DNA of 64,000 nucleotides from Rhytidiadelphus loreus (lineage: Eukaryota; Streptophyta; Bryopsida; Hypnales; Hylocomiaceae), in contig OX344764.1 in NCBI GenBank assembly GCA_947034895.1, positions 60,059,348 through 60,123,347 of the forward strand. Direction: 5' to 3'. The translations under genes were made by a program, and so were the position numbers. Each line of letters begins with the position of its first letter. Positions within the stretch are counted from its first letter, which is position 1. Below, piece after piece: positions 1 to 12,400 of this stretch. The notes under the pieces were generated by a model. The model ran no database searches, was not told where the DNA came from, and saw only the letters and a program-made list of their open reading frames with translations.

Positions 1-2456
1 TCTCTTGGGTTGAACTCTTATGTCATTAGACAAGCACGAGACAAGTACACCAACCCTACAATTTTCCATTCAAACAAACTCTTCACTAGGCTACACTAGC
101 AGCAAAAATAAATCCCATTAACTTCATCATCTTGATTAGTCTAGAATCACAATGGTATGCAAATAAAACCCTACTTCCCCCGTTATTTCTTGATGTTTAC
201 ACCTACCTAGCTTACTTCAATGCAAACTCCATCACTTATCAACACCTACAAACATCTCAACTACAATGTCCAAAATGATAAAGTGAACAAAAAAGTGTCT
301 CTACCTAGTGCACTAAAAAGGTATAGGATTTTGTAAGGCATGAAAGTGACATTCAACTCTCAATTATAGAAAAAAAATATATTGTATTTATGCCTAGAAA
401 GATGCTAACTACCTTTCTACATCTTAAATGCAATGGAAGTGTATCACTTTTGATGTATTATGTTTCTCTTCAACAAAATAGGGATTTTGAAAAAGTGGCC
501 TAAAATGGTTAATAATGAACCAAAAGTAGTGGTAAAGTAAATGTGCCTCCCTTGATCAAAATATTGTAGATATGATTTCATAGAAATATAACATATTGGA
601 AAAGACTACCTATTGGAAAAGTATGTTGGAATGGTCAAGTTGGTGATCTTTTACAATATATTTTTTACACACTTTACTTACTAAAATTCTATGATATTCA
701 AACCTTAAGAATGCAAGTAAGGGGAACATGAAATACAATTTGTATTTTTGTTCATCATTTTTTTGTTTTTTCTACTTATACTACTAGAATTCTCAACAAA
801 GTTGTCTATTTTTGATAGGCATCAAATATGCATCATTAATTTGATCTCCAAAACTCTATTCCCAAAGGTTTTGTCTTCATATGTAGATTATCTTTTATTT
901 GAGGAGGTCATTTTTCTTTACTTGATCTATTTGATTGCTTAAAATCAAGTATAATGGCATTGTTCACTTTATCATGTTTCTACCCTACACTCATACAACA
1001 ATCATAAAGAAAAACACACACCCTACATGTTTTGCATCCCTTATAAACCTTTATCCATAGACACTTTTGTCTTACTTACAAAATTCAAAGAAACATGCTT
1101 TGTTCTAAACATTCCACAACCCTGCCTCTACAACACACCACCCTCAATTCCCCCAACTGAAGTGAGATCACTACTTGTAATTTAAGGTATATACCTAAAT
1201 TAAGAGGGTATTTGATTTGAGGCTATTTATTTTGATTACTGCATTTAAGATGACCTTATGTTTTACATAAAAAAATAAGAAGGGCATATTTTCAATACCC
1301 TATGGTTTTTGTAAATTCGTTCATGCGTTTTTTTAAGTGGGTCTATCTTACATATAAAATTTAAACATACAATAAAGAAGGGAATGTCACGATGCATATT
1401 GTGTATAGGGTATTCATCGTGAGAACAACAATAATCAATTGAATTCAAGTGCCATTGATCAATTGGAAATTTTTTTATCCTAAAGGCTAATTGTTCATTG
1501 AATGAACAATTAAAAATCTGGGTAGGTTCCTATAAAGTCAATTTCAGTCAATGTTCATGACATTTTGACATAAGATGTAAACATGTACCCTCTTTGTGGG
1601 AATATAAGAAAAAAAATTGTTCTAAATTTTTTTGGCATCCCTTGCAGTTTGGGCATCTTTAAGGCATCTTTTGCAAAAACTCTCATCAACTATTGAAATT
1701 TGGCGTTTATGTAACAAATAAAATATGACATACAATTGTCAAAAAAAATTTAGTTCTTAAATCACCATCTAAGAAGAGTCAAACTTTATTAGCTATGTTG
1801 GGGTGGCTTCAAGAAAAAACCCTTTTCTTCCAACGTCAAGCCTATTACCTTGCAATATGTGAAGTCAAAGTTCTTGAAAATTTTCCACCTATTCCAAATG
1901 TTTGTCTCTAATTTTTTACCATTTGGATTTTAAATTTTAAAAATTTCTCACTGCACAAGAAATCATCAAAAAATCATTAGTGTAGTGCCAATTTACTTAA
2001 TTAACCTCTTTGCATTGCACATTGATTTAGAGTAAGCTAGATTCTATATTTGCTTTTGAAATTTTTCATCAGTGAACTTGACATCATATACTTATGAATA
2101 TTCAAAATTGTCATTTTTGTGTAGACCAAATTTTTTACTCTGAAAGGGCTAAAGTTTGTTGACCCTAGTTTATAGCCTAATATATATATATTAGAGTATG
2201 TAGCATTTCATGGACCTTATAGTAGCCATACATATTTTTTTTTCCCTTTGAATTAAATGGACACTATCTTAAATCATGTAATTTTTCAAAAATTGATAGT
2301 GATCTCCTTAGGCAATTCCCACACCCAACATCAATAATTCTAACAAATGAACTTTGACCCTAGCCTACAAAATCAAACATTGCACACAAACAACACAACA
2401 TTGTCACTACCAAAATACAACATTCTAAACCCAAATTCCTAGTACCAATATCCTAT
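1..2456. other. AT-rich intergenic DNA, no gene recognised
   Basis: This stretch is AT-rich with only short, unconvincing ORFs of about 60 codons. I see no domain, no splice-consistent exon chain and no RNA gene. It is the left flank of the CACTA element, which ends it with the 3-bp target duplication. Confidence 0.6.
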
Positions 2457-2459
2457 TAC

Positions 2460-2492
2460 CACTACAAGAAAAGGGGGGTCATTTTGACTGCA
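2460..2492 (+). repeat. CACTA left terminal inverted repeat
   Basis: Thirty-three bases starting CACTACAAGAAAAGG. They pair with 14141-14173 in inverted orientation with one mismatch. Confidence 0.96.
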
Positions 2493-3010
2493 CATAATGA
2501 CTAAAAAATGACTGAAAATGAGTCATTCCGGACATACATGACTGAAAAATGACTAAGGGCTCCACAATCATTGTGGACAAGTCATAGACTATGACTCCCA
2601 ATTTTTATTATCACCATCCATTTTGGACTTGGATGAAGTAAAGACTGACAGGGTCCACGTGGAAATTGAGCAGTTTAGGGCAGGTTTTGTAGAAAAGGAC
2701 AGGCAGGGGTCCTTTTGGGCATGAATTTCGGGCGTGGGATGTCCACGTCATCCATTTCCACAGTCACAATGCAGTCATTGGCAAGTTTGGGTGTGGTCTA
2801 CGTCAGACAATTATGCAGTCATTCTTTAGTCACCATACAGTGTCAGATGTCAGTCTAACCCTTGCCATCTCTGACATGTCAGGGCATTCATTGAAGTCAT
2901 TTTTTAGTCATTGCGAGTAACGTGTGGGAGCAATACATTGGTGTGCGGTTGATAGACATTCCCAAGTAAGACTGAAGTCATATATTAGTGGGTACACTAG
3001 AATGCATGCA
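2493..3010. repeat. CACTA left subterminal repeats (TGACT/AGTCA motifs)
   Basis: The region repeats short AGTCATTTTTAGTCA and TGACTGAAAAATGACT type motifs in both orientations, interspersed with unique sequence. The same motif recurs at the right end (about 13740-14140), in the space between the two genes (about 8960-9360) and in the transposase introns. In En/Spm elements, dense subterminal motifs are binding sites for the TNPA-type protein. Here that role is inferred from position and motif density only. Confidence 0.75.
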
Positions 3011-3549
3011 GTCATTCACGAGTCATGCCAATGTCCTCAATGGGCAATGGAGAGGTCTCAGTATTAGTTCATGGCCTCGTTCACTGGTGATATAGCAATA
3101 TAGATGACTACCTTTGGTGTTATGGAGTTCTTGCAACTGAAATACACAATACGCTGTGTAACAGTGAGGATGAGAGTTGCAGTATACATAGAAGGGGTAG
3201 AGATTTACCCTCTCACAGATCAAGAAAGTCTGGACAGTAATTTGGAAGGACGGATTGCCAAGCAAGCATTTATTGGCACTGTAGGAGCCCTCACAGCAAC
3301 CAACACATGCACATCTTTGCGTACTAAACCGAATTGGGCCGACTCAACATACATCATTCACAGAGCAAGGGACAAGGCACGTGGGGGACATCAAAGGACA
3401 GAGGTGGATTACGATTTGAAAATTTATGAAAACTGCATTCTGATTAGAGGAATCCACAAAATGCACTTCCATCTCAGGAGTCCGTGAAGCGTTGTTCCAA
3501 GTCTACAGCAGCTTCTAGACGAAAAAAAAATGCAAAAAAACAAACCACC

Positions 3550-3816
3550 TCACACTGTGGTCTTCATGTACTTCTGGTCCCATATTGTAGAGGTCCCCTT
3601 CACATGCTCGATTATGCTGTGCTCTTCATCTCTGTTCGGATACATCAGCGCCACAGTTGGTTGCATTACAGTAATGATGTCCACCTTAAACCACGTCTCG
3701 GGAATTTCGCAGAAATGGAACTTGTGTTTGCCAGGCAAACCACTGATTTTACCCACCGCCACTCTTTGCCTTGTACTGCGGGGGTTTAGCAACCACACTT
3801 CGTCTCCTTCTCGATA
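3550..3816 (-). CDS. Possible 3-prime exon of the CACTA minus-strand gene (plant-transposon DUF8039-like)
   Basis: The acceptor CATGTGCAG precedes 3816 and the frame stays open to a stop at 3550. The 88-residue peptide starts YREGDEVWLL and has a VAVGKISGLPG segment, a W-x-KVDI strand and an end reading STIWDQKY. This resembles the VAkG...V.V...WP pattern of the DUF8039-type domain in plant CACTA accessory proteins. A small basic exon at 4192-4112 (27 codons, acceptor TGTAG, donor AAG|GTAAAC) sits between this and the HAD exon in phase 0. The link to the HAD exon would need the 4345 donor. It could instead be a relic. Confidence 0.45.
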   Translation of the reverse strand, partial: YREGDEVWLLNPRSTRQRVAVGKISGLPGKHKFHFCEIPETWFKVDIITVMQPTVALMYPNRDEEHSIIEHVKGTSTIWDQKYMKTTV

Positions 3817-3915
3817 CTGCACATGGGCCATATATGACTTCAGAGACGGTGCAAAAGCAAGTGAAGTGAATAGTGTCCACTTAATGCGCCACAGTACTTT
3901 CATATTCTACACTTT

Positions 3916-4077
3916 GGCGGGACTACAAAGTGACTCGCAAGTGACCTCATCGTGACTCCAGCATAGCCAGGCGGGACTACAAAGTGACTCGCAAGTGACC
4001 TCATCGTGACTCCAACATAGCCAGGCGGGACTACAATGTGAGTCAGACATGACATCCTCGTGACTCTAATATGACTG
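3916..4077. repeat. Three tandem copies of a 54-bp unit inside the CACTA element
   Basis: Units start at GGCGGGACTACAA at 3916, 3970 and 4024, a period of exactly 54 bp. The first two copies differ by about one base; the third is more diverged. Each unit carries several GTGACT motifs, so the array is part of the subterminal motif system. It falls in the inferred intron between the last two exons of the minus-strand gene. Confidence 0.85.
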
Positions 4078-4254
4078 ATGAGCCTCAGTTTAAAGTTAAA
4101 ATGCGGTTTACCTTCTTCGTCAACTGTGCACTGGCTTTTTTGGATGGGCCTGTTGCCTGCTTCGCCCTCGGCTCCCTTTTTTGCGGCTTGCCCTACACAT
4201 GAAGGCACAGAGCATCAGAGACGATAAAGAAGCATAGATACTGAAGGGACATCG

Positions 4255-5766
4255 TCAGTAGCACCTTGAATCCGGAATGCCAATCCCCTCACCTTCCACC
4301 ACATCCAAAAATTCATACGCATGTCCAGTGCGGCGCCTCTGTACCCATTGGGACAATGATTCGTTGACAACTTCAGGGAATTTTAAGCGAAAAGAAGGAA
4401 TGTCGGGGCATGCGTGTAAAGCATCCAATAGTGGCCACAAGTACCGTTTCAAGTATTCCTTGTCATCTGCCAACGTGTGCATCCACTTCAAATAGAACGG
4501 GGTACTCACGATTACATTGGATTCAGGATTACACTCCACCCTACTGGCCTTACTATCTACAATCACAGTATTTGCAGCACAGTAACGAGGCCACAAGGCA
4601 TACATTGACTCCAATTGCTTCCCACGAGGAGATGGCCCCCCATCTTCCATCTGCAAGTTCTCACCCTGCGTAGCAGACCATATAAACAGTGGCGTTGCGT
4701 GGACACCCTTTAACTCCCCTAACATTGCTGGCACAACATCATCCATATACGAGGGACTACCAGTGCTCCAAAATCCCACAACGAAAGACTGAAAGCAACG
4801 GGTGAGAAAAGACTTCAGCCAGGGCCGAAAAAATATTCTTCGGACAGTAATGCATGCGCTCCTACGAATTCGTGGGTGTGGATTACGGGTAGACAACATA
4901 CTACTGTCTAACAAGGTACCGTGCACATTGAAGATCACTAATTTGGAGGGCCCACTCTCAATGCATACAGGCAGAAGTCCGAGGTCACTGCGTAGCTTCA
5001 CCTCACTCGACGTACCTTGACGAACGTCGGGAGGAGAAGGTACCTTTTGCGGTGACTGAGCCGGCTTCTTCAACTTCCTCTCCCCTTGAGATGCCATCGC
5101 CGCTCCTTCATCGGTGGCTTGCGACCCTGATTCGTCCTCCGCTGGCTGTCCAGTGATGGCATCGCCGGACAAAAGCACGGAAGTTGGAGCCCCAACAGGG
5201 ATAGAGCGGTCTGCTGAAGGCCCAGCGGTGTCGGACGTCTGCTGCCTCGAATCCCCGACAAGAGGTTCTTCATCTGCTGCAGCAGCCTCCGCTGCCGTCG
5301 TCTCTTCTTCACGTCCCACTTTCTTGTCTTCCTCACTTTGCTTGTGTCCGCAGGCGACAGGGACCACCAAACTAGCTGCCTCCATTTCCTCCGTTGGCCC
5401 AAACGCCCATGCTGCATCCCCACTAGAAGTAACATTCCGTTCAGTAGCTCCAACTGGCTTAAGGAAGTCCTCACGCTGCATGACTTGGAACTCAGGCGGC
5501 AAAAGGGGGTTCATGGAAGGGATGGCTTGTTCCGAATCGGACAGGGTGAGTTCGTCTGTTGTTGCTGTGACATTTGCTACTTGTGAGCTCCCCGCTCCCT
5601 TGCTGGGTCCTCTCCTACCTCTGAGCATGAAATTCAACAACAAGCTGCGCAAGTCATCAATAGCCGCGCTTGTCGCCGTTGCGGTCGCCGATACTTCACC
5701 AAATTTGGCATCCATGTCGACACGCAATGTTTGTAATGCCTCCCAACAAGCCGATTCGCCTTCACC
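4255..5766 (-). CDS. Exon encoding an FCP1/HAD phosphatase-like domain with degenerate catalytic motif
   Basis: The exon starts after TGCAG at 5767 and reads open to a stop at 4255. Numbered from the ATG at 5772, residues 1-270 are low-complexity and acidic. Residues about 278-470 follow the FCP1/NIF-like order: motif I FNVHGTLLD (residues 281-289), the W-S-T motif II block GFWSTGSPSYMDDVV, a lysine motif near 385, then IVDSKASRVECNPESN (404 on) in place of the DDSP block. FCP1-like phosphatases need D-x-D-x-T in motif I; here it is N-x-H-x-T, and the final motif is DS rather than DD. A phosphatase activity is therefore doubtful, and a binding role is more likely. A donor inside the exon (TGG|GTACAG at 4345) could divert splicing to downstream exons. 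Confidence 0.7.
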   Translation of the reverse strand, partial: GEGESACWEALQTLRVDMDAKFGEVSATATATSAAIDDLRSLLLNFMLRGRRGPSKGAGSSQVANVTATTDELTLSDSEQAIPSMNPLLPPEFQVMQREDFLKPVGATERNVTSSGDAAWAFGPTEEMEAASLVVPVACGHKQSEEDKKVGREEETTAAEAAAADEEPLVGDSRQQTSDTAGPSADRSIPVGAPTSVLLSGDAITGQPAEDESGSQATDEGAAMASQGERKLKKPAQSPQKVPSPPDVRQGTSSEVKLRSDLGLLPVCIESGPSKLVIFNVHGTLLDSSMLSTRNPHPRIRRSACITVRRIFFRPWLKSFLTRCFQSFVVGFWSTGSPSYMDDVVPAMLGELKGVHATPLFIWSATQGENLQMEDGGPSPRGKQLESMYALWPRYCAANTVIVDSKASRVECNPESNVIVSTPFYLKWMHTLADDKEYLKRYLWPLLDALHACPDIPSFRLKFPEVVNESLSQWVQRRRTGHAYEFLDVVEGEGIGIPDSRCY

Positions 5767-8358
5767 CTGCACGTGGTCACAATCATTTCAGAAATTTATA
5801 CAAGCATGAAAGGCAAGTTACGTGCAATGAAGCCCCCGCATCATGCATGCAGAGGTTGTTTTATTCAAGAATGAATGTGCACGACGAGAAGACCGCAACT
5901 TCCACACGTTTGACTTGTGACTTAGACGTCACTGTAACAATACTAAAACAGGACACAAGAGTGACTACGGCGTGACCAAAGAGTGACTTCATTGCGTCGG
6001 ATAAATGACTGGGGTGCGGACCTCAACTATAACAACGCCAACGGATTCCCATTTGACCCAAAACTTTTAGTAGCAAGAAAGACAGCACAATGCTCCGACT
6101 ATAGCTGAGACAAGGGAACATGTAATTAATTAATACACAACGTAGAACCTGGCACAAGTAAAACCGCAATTCTACTCCAAGAGTCCAAGGGGGCACAAGA
6201 GACTTACACTGCCATCACCTCCAGCTTTGGCCTTGGCTAGTCTAGCGTGAGATATGTCTGATAAAGTCGGACTACTTTGCCTTCCATCTCTCTGAGAAGC
6301 AAGGCAAAGGAAAAGTTAGTGCTCATTGTGCAAAGACACATAAGTTGGATTCATTTGCATGTACCTAATAAAATATAAGGGAAGTCAAGACTGCCAAAGG
6401 CAACATCAAAAGTTTAGCCAGGCTTACCATGGGGGCTTCCTTTGCGGCTTTACCTCTTCTTCCCACCAACGCATTGGACTTCACACTCTGTTTGGCAGCA
6501 GCCATGGACTGTGCCTTTTTCTTCTGGCCATCTGTATTCCAATAATCCTTCAGGTGTTTCCACTCGTCATCGTCCACGTGAAGAGGAGGGCTATCTTTGC
6601 CTTTGAGATAACGGTTCTTCAATCTGAACCTCTCAGACTTATGGAATTTCATAACAGCCAGCCTAAATCCAACCATGCTCAAGGGATTGCCGAGGTACTC
6701 GAACTCGTTGTCCAAGGCAGACCTCAATTTCTTCAAGCGCTGCGGTTCATGCTTGGACCATGCTACGACACTCATGTCCAGACATTTTGGGATGAGATCA
6801 CGCAGCGCCTCGTCCCACGCGTTCTTGCCCTGGCAGTTTGGATCGACCTCGCCACCTAGCAACACGGACACTCGATTTGGCTTCGCTCTTGCTGTGGCTC
6901 GCTTCTTGGTTGCCAAATCGTACTGAGCTTTGCGCTTTCGTCGACTGATGCGGGCTTCAGTGTCCTCGGGTAATCCAACCGGTGGTAGTGGATATTGGCC
7001 TTCCCATGCTCCAGCAGCTGCTGCGCCTCCTCCTGCTGGCTCGTAGTGCCCTGGAACCCAATTCAAGGTGGGCAGTGTGGGCACGATGGCTTGGTTCACT
7101 GGCGCTGCAGCCACTGTTGTCTTCCTTCTCCTTTTCTTGAACCGCTTGTCGACAAGTGCCTCTTCCTCCACCCTATGCACGTCGTCCTCTGAGGAGTCTT
7201 CCAATTCACGTGACGTTTCTGCCAAACAACCACACGCACGACACATTAATCATTCTTCGCCGTAAGGTTGGTCCAAGCAAGTGGACGGCACACATACTCC
7301 TCGCAATGGCCTCACCCACTTCGTCGAATGGCCCGACTGGAATGTGACAGTCCTAAACTTTGCCCGATGCTCTCTCTTGCTAAACAGAATGGACAATGAC
7401 GTAATGAAGCCCTCTAAAAAACCCTAAACACGCATCCACAGCATGAAAGATGGCGCAGGTAGCCAGATTTTCCTTTACCTGCGGCTCCAGCCTCGTTCTT
7501 GGATTGCTGCTCAGCATATGTACAAGCAATGGCTAAATGCAGCATACCTGTGGCTATAGCATCGTTGTCGAACCTCGTCGCATCTGACGACGAGGAGTGG
7601 GAGCTAATCATGGGGATGTACTCTCGATCTGAGCTCAAGCGCGGACTTGTGCGCAAGCTCTCCCTCTGAATTCCATCTCCACAGCCCCGATCGCTTCTCT
7701 TCCTTCGCCCTTGGGAAGTGCTTCTCTTCCCCGACGCGTGTGACACTGCCTCGTGGCGTGCATGGTCGTCCTCCCTGCGCCGCCAAACACGGTCATCAGC
7801 AGCACATTTTGAAGCGCACGCTCTCACTACTCTCAGAAAACACTGCAAATGTGACAAAAAAAGACAACAATGGGCTGCCAAACAAGGGCAGTACTTCCGG
7901 TGACTTCATTGTGCCAGAATTAGTGCAAAGAAGGAACCCGCCGCACTGAAACCCTCTTGTAAGTCCTCCCATGTGGCCCTAACCTTTATGAAGGTCTTCC
8001 CCGTGACTTGTCAACGTCTTCTTTGGGACTCTAACGTGACTGTGAGGAGGCGGCGCTGAAAACAAAAGTCTACAGTATGACTCAATCGCCTCTTAGAAAA
8101 AGGTCCATCTTCTCTGAACGCAATGATAAGAAGAAGCTAGGAGCACTCGGCTCCACTAAACCCTAAGGCACTTATTTGGAGGGGGGGCCATGCTCGAGTG
8201 CACAATGCGGGTGAGAAAAGAACGATGCAGCCACTGGAAAAACGCTCTCACCATTCTTGGGCTGCGGCCTCGCAAGCAGCAGCCTTCTTGCGGACCTCAG
8301 CTACATTGCGATCGCGGAGCATCTCATATTCGGACTTCTCTGTCGGCGGGCTATCCAT
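4255..8358 (-). CDS. CACTA minus-strand gene: TNPA/Transposase_24-like protein joined to an FCP1/HAD-like domain
   Basis: Five exons can be assembled on the minus strand: 8358-8252, about 7774 (or 7861)-7548, 7218-6428, 6291-6208 and 5766-4255. All but the first junction have clear GT/AG sites and matching phase. Exon 1 starts with ATG and encodes a SEYEMLRDRNVAE segment like the N terminus of plant CACTA accessory proteins. The third exon carries the Transposase_24-like region (LRSALDNEFEYLGNPLSM, a KDYWNTD motif, then basic VGRRGKAAKEA). The last exon adds a Ser/Glu-rich linker and an FCP1-like HAD domain. In the En/Spm family the TNPA-type protein binds subterminal repeats and works with the TNP2 transposase. 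The HAD part looks like a captured host domain. The exon-1 to exon-2 acceptor is uncertain. A further tail (4192-4112, 3816-3550) may be spliced on. Confidence 0.7.
6428..7218 (-). CDS. Exon encoding the Transposase_24/TNPA-like DNA-binding region
   Basis: This exon is bounded by an acceptor ending GGCAG before 7218 and a donor ATG|GTAAGC after 6428. It encodes, in order, an acidic stretch, a basic KKRRRK patch, a proline/glycine-rich spacer, a helical region with WDEALRDLIPKCLD, and a conserved block with W-KHLKDYW followed by a basic tail. The YW followed by basic residues resembles the core of Transposase_24 (plant Ptta/En-Spm) proteins. The preceding exon supplies a Ser/Asp-rich segment ending DNDAIAT. 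The joint is phase 1 and restores an open frame. Confidence 0.7.
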
Positions 8359-9476
8359 GGAACTGGGGTTTCTAAGTTTGCTCCACCTCCAACCTGATTT
8401 CTAGGACTCGAAAGCTGGTTCTTCCTCACAATAACAAGCCTAAAGCAACGTTCACCAGACAGACGTCGCCTCTCTCAAAATTGAAACACAATTTGACGTT
8501 CACTTCTTGGCAGGGGTGCTCTTCCGAGAACCGCAAGGAGATTGAGTTTCTCGTTTGTACAGTATTCAATTGCGACGGAGTGAGGGAAAGGAAGTCCGCC
8601 TTCCAAACATTGAGTGCTGAAGGTGGAAGATGGAGGCCAACCCATTGATTAGGTCAGCAAAATGGAAGGCGGCTGGACATTAATTTTCGCAATCGCAGGT
8701 ACTAATCACAGCCAACTCCATTCCAAAACATGCAGTCTTGTTTGATCTTGTTTGATTGATTTTGGATTCCGGGCAATCTCCTCCTGATTTGGTGGAGTGC
8801 AATCTCGGGTTTAGGAAATTATTGGTGGCTGGTGGCAATGGTGACATCCGACTCACTGTGTCTGTGCAGGTGCACCCTAACTAGAGCAGACAGAATTCGG
8901 CTGGAAGACAACAGCTGCAGCATCCGTGAATAGGGTCTCAAAGTCGTGCACAAGTCTCCCCCTAGTCATTACTTAGTCATTTTCAAGTAAGAACTTATAT
9001 TTCTCACTTATATTTTAACTTTTTAGCTAATTTTACTGTCTTTATTTTGGTTGGAACCTTGGCTTTCTGAAGATGAATCCCCATTTCTGTCATTGTGGCC
9101 CATTATTTTTGGATGTGTGCAGTTTTGAAATAGTCAGGCGTGACTAGAGCTCTACCAAATCTTTTGCAACCGCCTTCATGTGCATTATTTGCAACCACTT
9201 GACAGAATTCATATTTTAGTCATTCAAGTCTTTAGTCTAGTCACATATATGTCATTAACCAGTAAGTCTTTAGTCTAGTCACGTCCATTTTTAGTCACTT
9301 CTTAGTCATTCAAGACATGATTAAGTCATTTTGCAGACGATCTAGTCACAGGTGAGACATGAAAGAGTCAATTAGAAGTTCGCCTTTCATGAAGAAGGAA
9401 CGTCAGCTTTGCTGCATAGTTACTAAGGCATGTACAATAGTTCTTGACAGTGGGGGTCTTTGTACACTTATAGACA
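8359..9476. promoter_or_regulatory. Divergent intergenic region of the CACTA element
   Basis: This 1.1-kb space separates the start of the minus-strand gene (8358) from the transposase start (9477), so it should hold both promoters. From about 8960 on it is rich in AGTCATT and TAGTCTAGTCAC motifs like those at the element ends. That would let the element-encoded DNA-binding protein act on its own promoters, as described for TNPA in Spm. I see no certain TATA box. Confidence 0.5.
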
Positions 9477-12400
9477 ATGATACCCAGAAGACTCCCACTG
9501 GACGACAGAAGACGGCAGGAACTCCGAGACAACCGTCTGTGGAGCAGAGAGTTGCAAAGGGCCCGAGAGTGCAACGTTAAGAAATTGCATTGCCCATGCA
9601 CCAACTGCCGGGGGCGTAAGAGACTCAATATACCCAATGTCAGGGAGCACCTCATCCGCAATGGCAGACACCCTAATTCAAGGACTTGGAGAGGTCCCGG
9701 TGCTAGAGATTCTTCAGACGAGGAGTGGGAGGAGCAATTTTGGGGCCCGGTTACCTATGCAGATGCGCCTCCGCCCGTGGACAACACAGTCCATACTCGT
9801 GGAATGCTCAATCAAGCCTTCCTACCACCGGAGGAGGACATGTTTTCCCCGGAGAGAATCTAAGAAGAAGTTGCAGCCGCTTTTGAGACAGCAGACTCCA
9901 TCCATGAAGAATTCATGGAAGTCGTCAATGGGGATGAAGCGCAAGAGCAGGAACCTCGTGACGACCGAGGTGACGACCAACATCCTCTAGATGTGGAAGC
10001 CAGCACGGACAATGTTGATGTCCATTTCGATGCAATGGTGATGGACGAGTCTTTGCAGCCGCTTTACAATGGAGCACGATGCAGCCAACTTGCAGCAACG
10101 GTGTTGTTGATGAATCTGTGTACCATGCACAGCATCAACAACCAGTGTGCCAATGAACTCTTCAGTTTATTGCATTCTCACGTACTACCGGAAAACAATA
10201 GTTTGCCAAAAAGTCACTATGGGGCGAAGACTTTGACAAGTAAGTTGGGGTTGACGTACACCATCATCCACGCATGCGAGTGCGGCTATGTTCTCTTCCG
10301 GGGACCCCATTCTGACACTCTCTGTTGTCCTAAATGTGGTGGTCGCCGATACAGAGATGAAGCTAGGCGTTGTTTTCCAGTGAAGGTGCTCCGTCATTTT
10401 CCAATCATTCCACGACTACAACGAATGTTCCGGAATCCAAGCATATCCAAACTCATGGTGTGGCACGCAGCAAACCGTAGCAACCAACCTGGAGGAGATG
10501 GCCTAGTCAGGCACCCGTGTGACTCAAGAGCGTGGCAGCACTTTGAGGAGAATGTGGACCCTTCTTTTGCTACAAAGCCTCGAAATGTTCACTTTGCGTT
10601 GGCTGCAGACGGAGTGAATCCATACAAGCAGAGTAGGTCATCATGGTCAACTTGGCCGGTTATGCTCTTAAATTATAACCTACCTCCATGGTTGAGTACG
10701 AAAAAGTTCTTCATTATGTTGTCTCTTTTGATTCCAGGGAAGGAATCTGTGACATCGGATGCCTTTGATGTATACTTAGAGCCTCTTGTAGAAGAGTTGC
10801 TTCAGTTATGGAATGGGGTTCCAGCATACGATGTCACACAAGAAGTGGGGTCAAAGGTTTTTTCATTGAGAGCCATGTTGTTGTGGACCATGCATGATTT
10901 TCCGGGCTACGGCACTATAGGAGGTTTCTCCCACCAAGGCTTTGCAGCGTGTCCGTGGTGTGGTGACGATTTAGGAGCGGAGCATTCTACTGAGCTTGGT
11001 AAATGTACATTTGGTGGGACTCGTCGTTGGCTCCCTGAAGGTCATCCCTACAGGTCGGAGGGAATGAAGGACCACTTCACCGGAAACATGGAAAACCGTC
11101 AGAAGCCACGCACAGTGACAGTTGAGGACCAAATAAGGCATGCTAAAGAATATGAGGCATGGAAGGCTGCTGGATACAGGGACGGTGCTGTACGGGACCC
11201 TTCAAAAATCCATGGTGTAAAGCGTCTAAGCATTCTTTACCGCTTGCCATATTGGAAGGTAAGTGATCGTGGGCATTAACAAAGGTTGGGCTCGTGCCTC
11301 GTAAGCGACTGTAATGTGACTTACATTTGACTTACACCCCGTCTTTGCGGTCTTCTGAAGTCACGGAAGAGAATTTTGTAAGTCACGGTTTAGTCAGACA
11401 GAAATCTAAGTCATTGGGAATGACTACTATATGACATATCGGTGACTGTCTAGACAGAAACTAACAAGAAGTTTGGCATGGCATGTGTGTGGTGGCAGTT
11501 GCTTCTAATTCGGAACACTTTGGACGTAATGCATTGTGAATTGAACCTAGCTAAGAATATATTGAAAACAATAACAGGGAAGAAGGATACTGAAAAGGTG
11601 AGGCGGGATTTACAGAGGCGGAACATTCGGAGGCACTTGTGGCTCACTCCCCATCCCTGGAAGCCAGGAAAGATGGTAAAGCCGCGTGCCTCATACGTGT
11701 TAACAGAAGAGGAGTTTGACAAGTTTGCAAAATGCATTGAGTCTTTGAAGGTGCTTAGTGGATATTCGTCTGACTTGAAGAGGAGCATTCGGAAAAAAAA
11801 CTTTGGGGGGTTGAAGTCCCATGATTACCACATTCTAATGCAGCAAATCATGCCACTTGCTGTTCGAGGGTTGATGGAATCTAGTCCTCGTATGGCGGTC
11901 CAGCGCATCTGCAAGGTATTTCGACGTCTATGCACAAAGGCTTACAACCCCTTGGACTTTCCCTCATTGGAAGCAGATGTGGCCGAAACCATGGCGTTGT
12001 TGGAGATTGAGTTTTCCCCATCGTTTTTTGACGTGATGACACATCTTCCATATCATTTGGCAAAGGAGCTCGACTTGTGCGGTCCAGTAACTGCGAGGTG
12101 GATGTACCCAGTGGAACGTTACATGAAAGTATTGAAGGAATATGTGCGGAACATGGCCCGTCCAAAGGCGTGCATGGTGGAAGGTTATCTGCAGGACGAG
12201 TGCATCGGATTTATAACGGAATACTTCCAAGGTTTTGAGGGCACTACAAGACGAGTGTGGGATGAGGACAAAGAAATAGGAGATGCTGAGGAAATCTTGC
12301 AGGGGGGTGGAAGGCCATATGTAATGACTCCAGAGATGCGAGACATAGCCCACCAGTACGTCTTGTCAAATTCAACTGCTATGGAGGATCTTGTGGCGTA

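Noticed and set aside
3104..3955. Plus-strand ORFs of 101-141 codons near the CACTA left end
   Set aside because: They overlap the minus-strand DUF8039-like exon and the motif-rich subterminal region, lack domains, and look like shadows.
5114..5809. Plus-strand ORF of 231 codons
   Set aside because: It mirrors the low-complexity part of the minus-strand HAD exon, which has splice sites and domain motifs.
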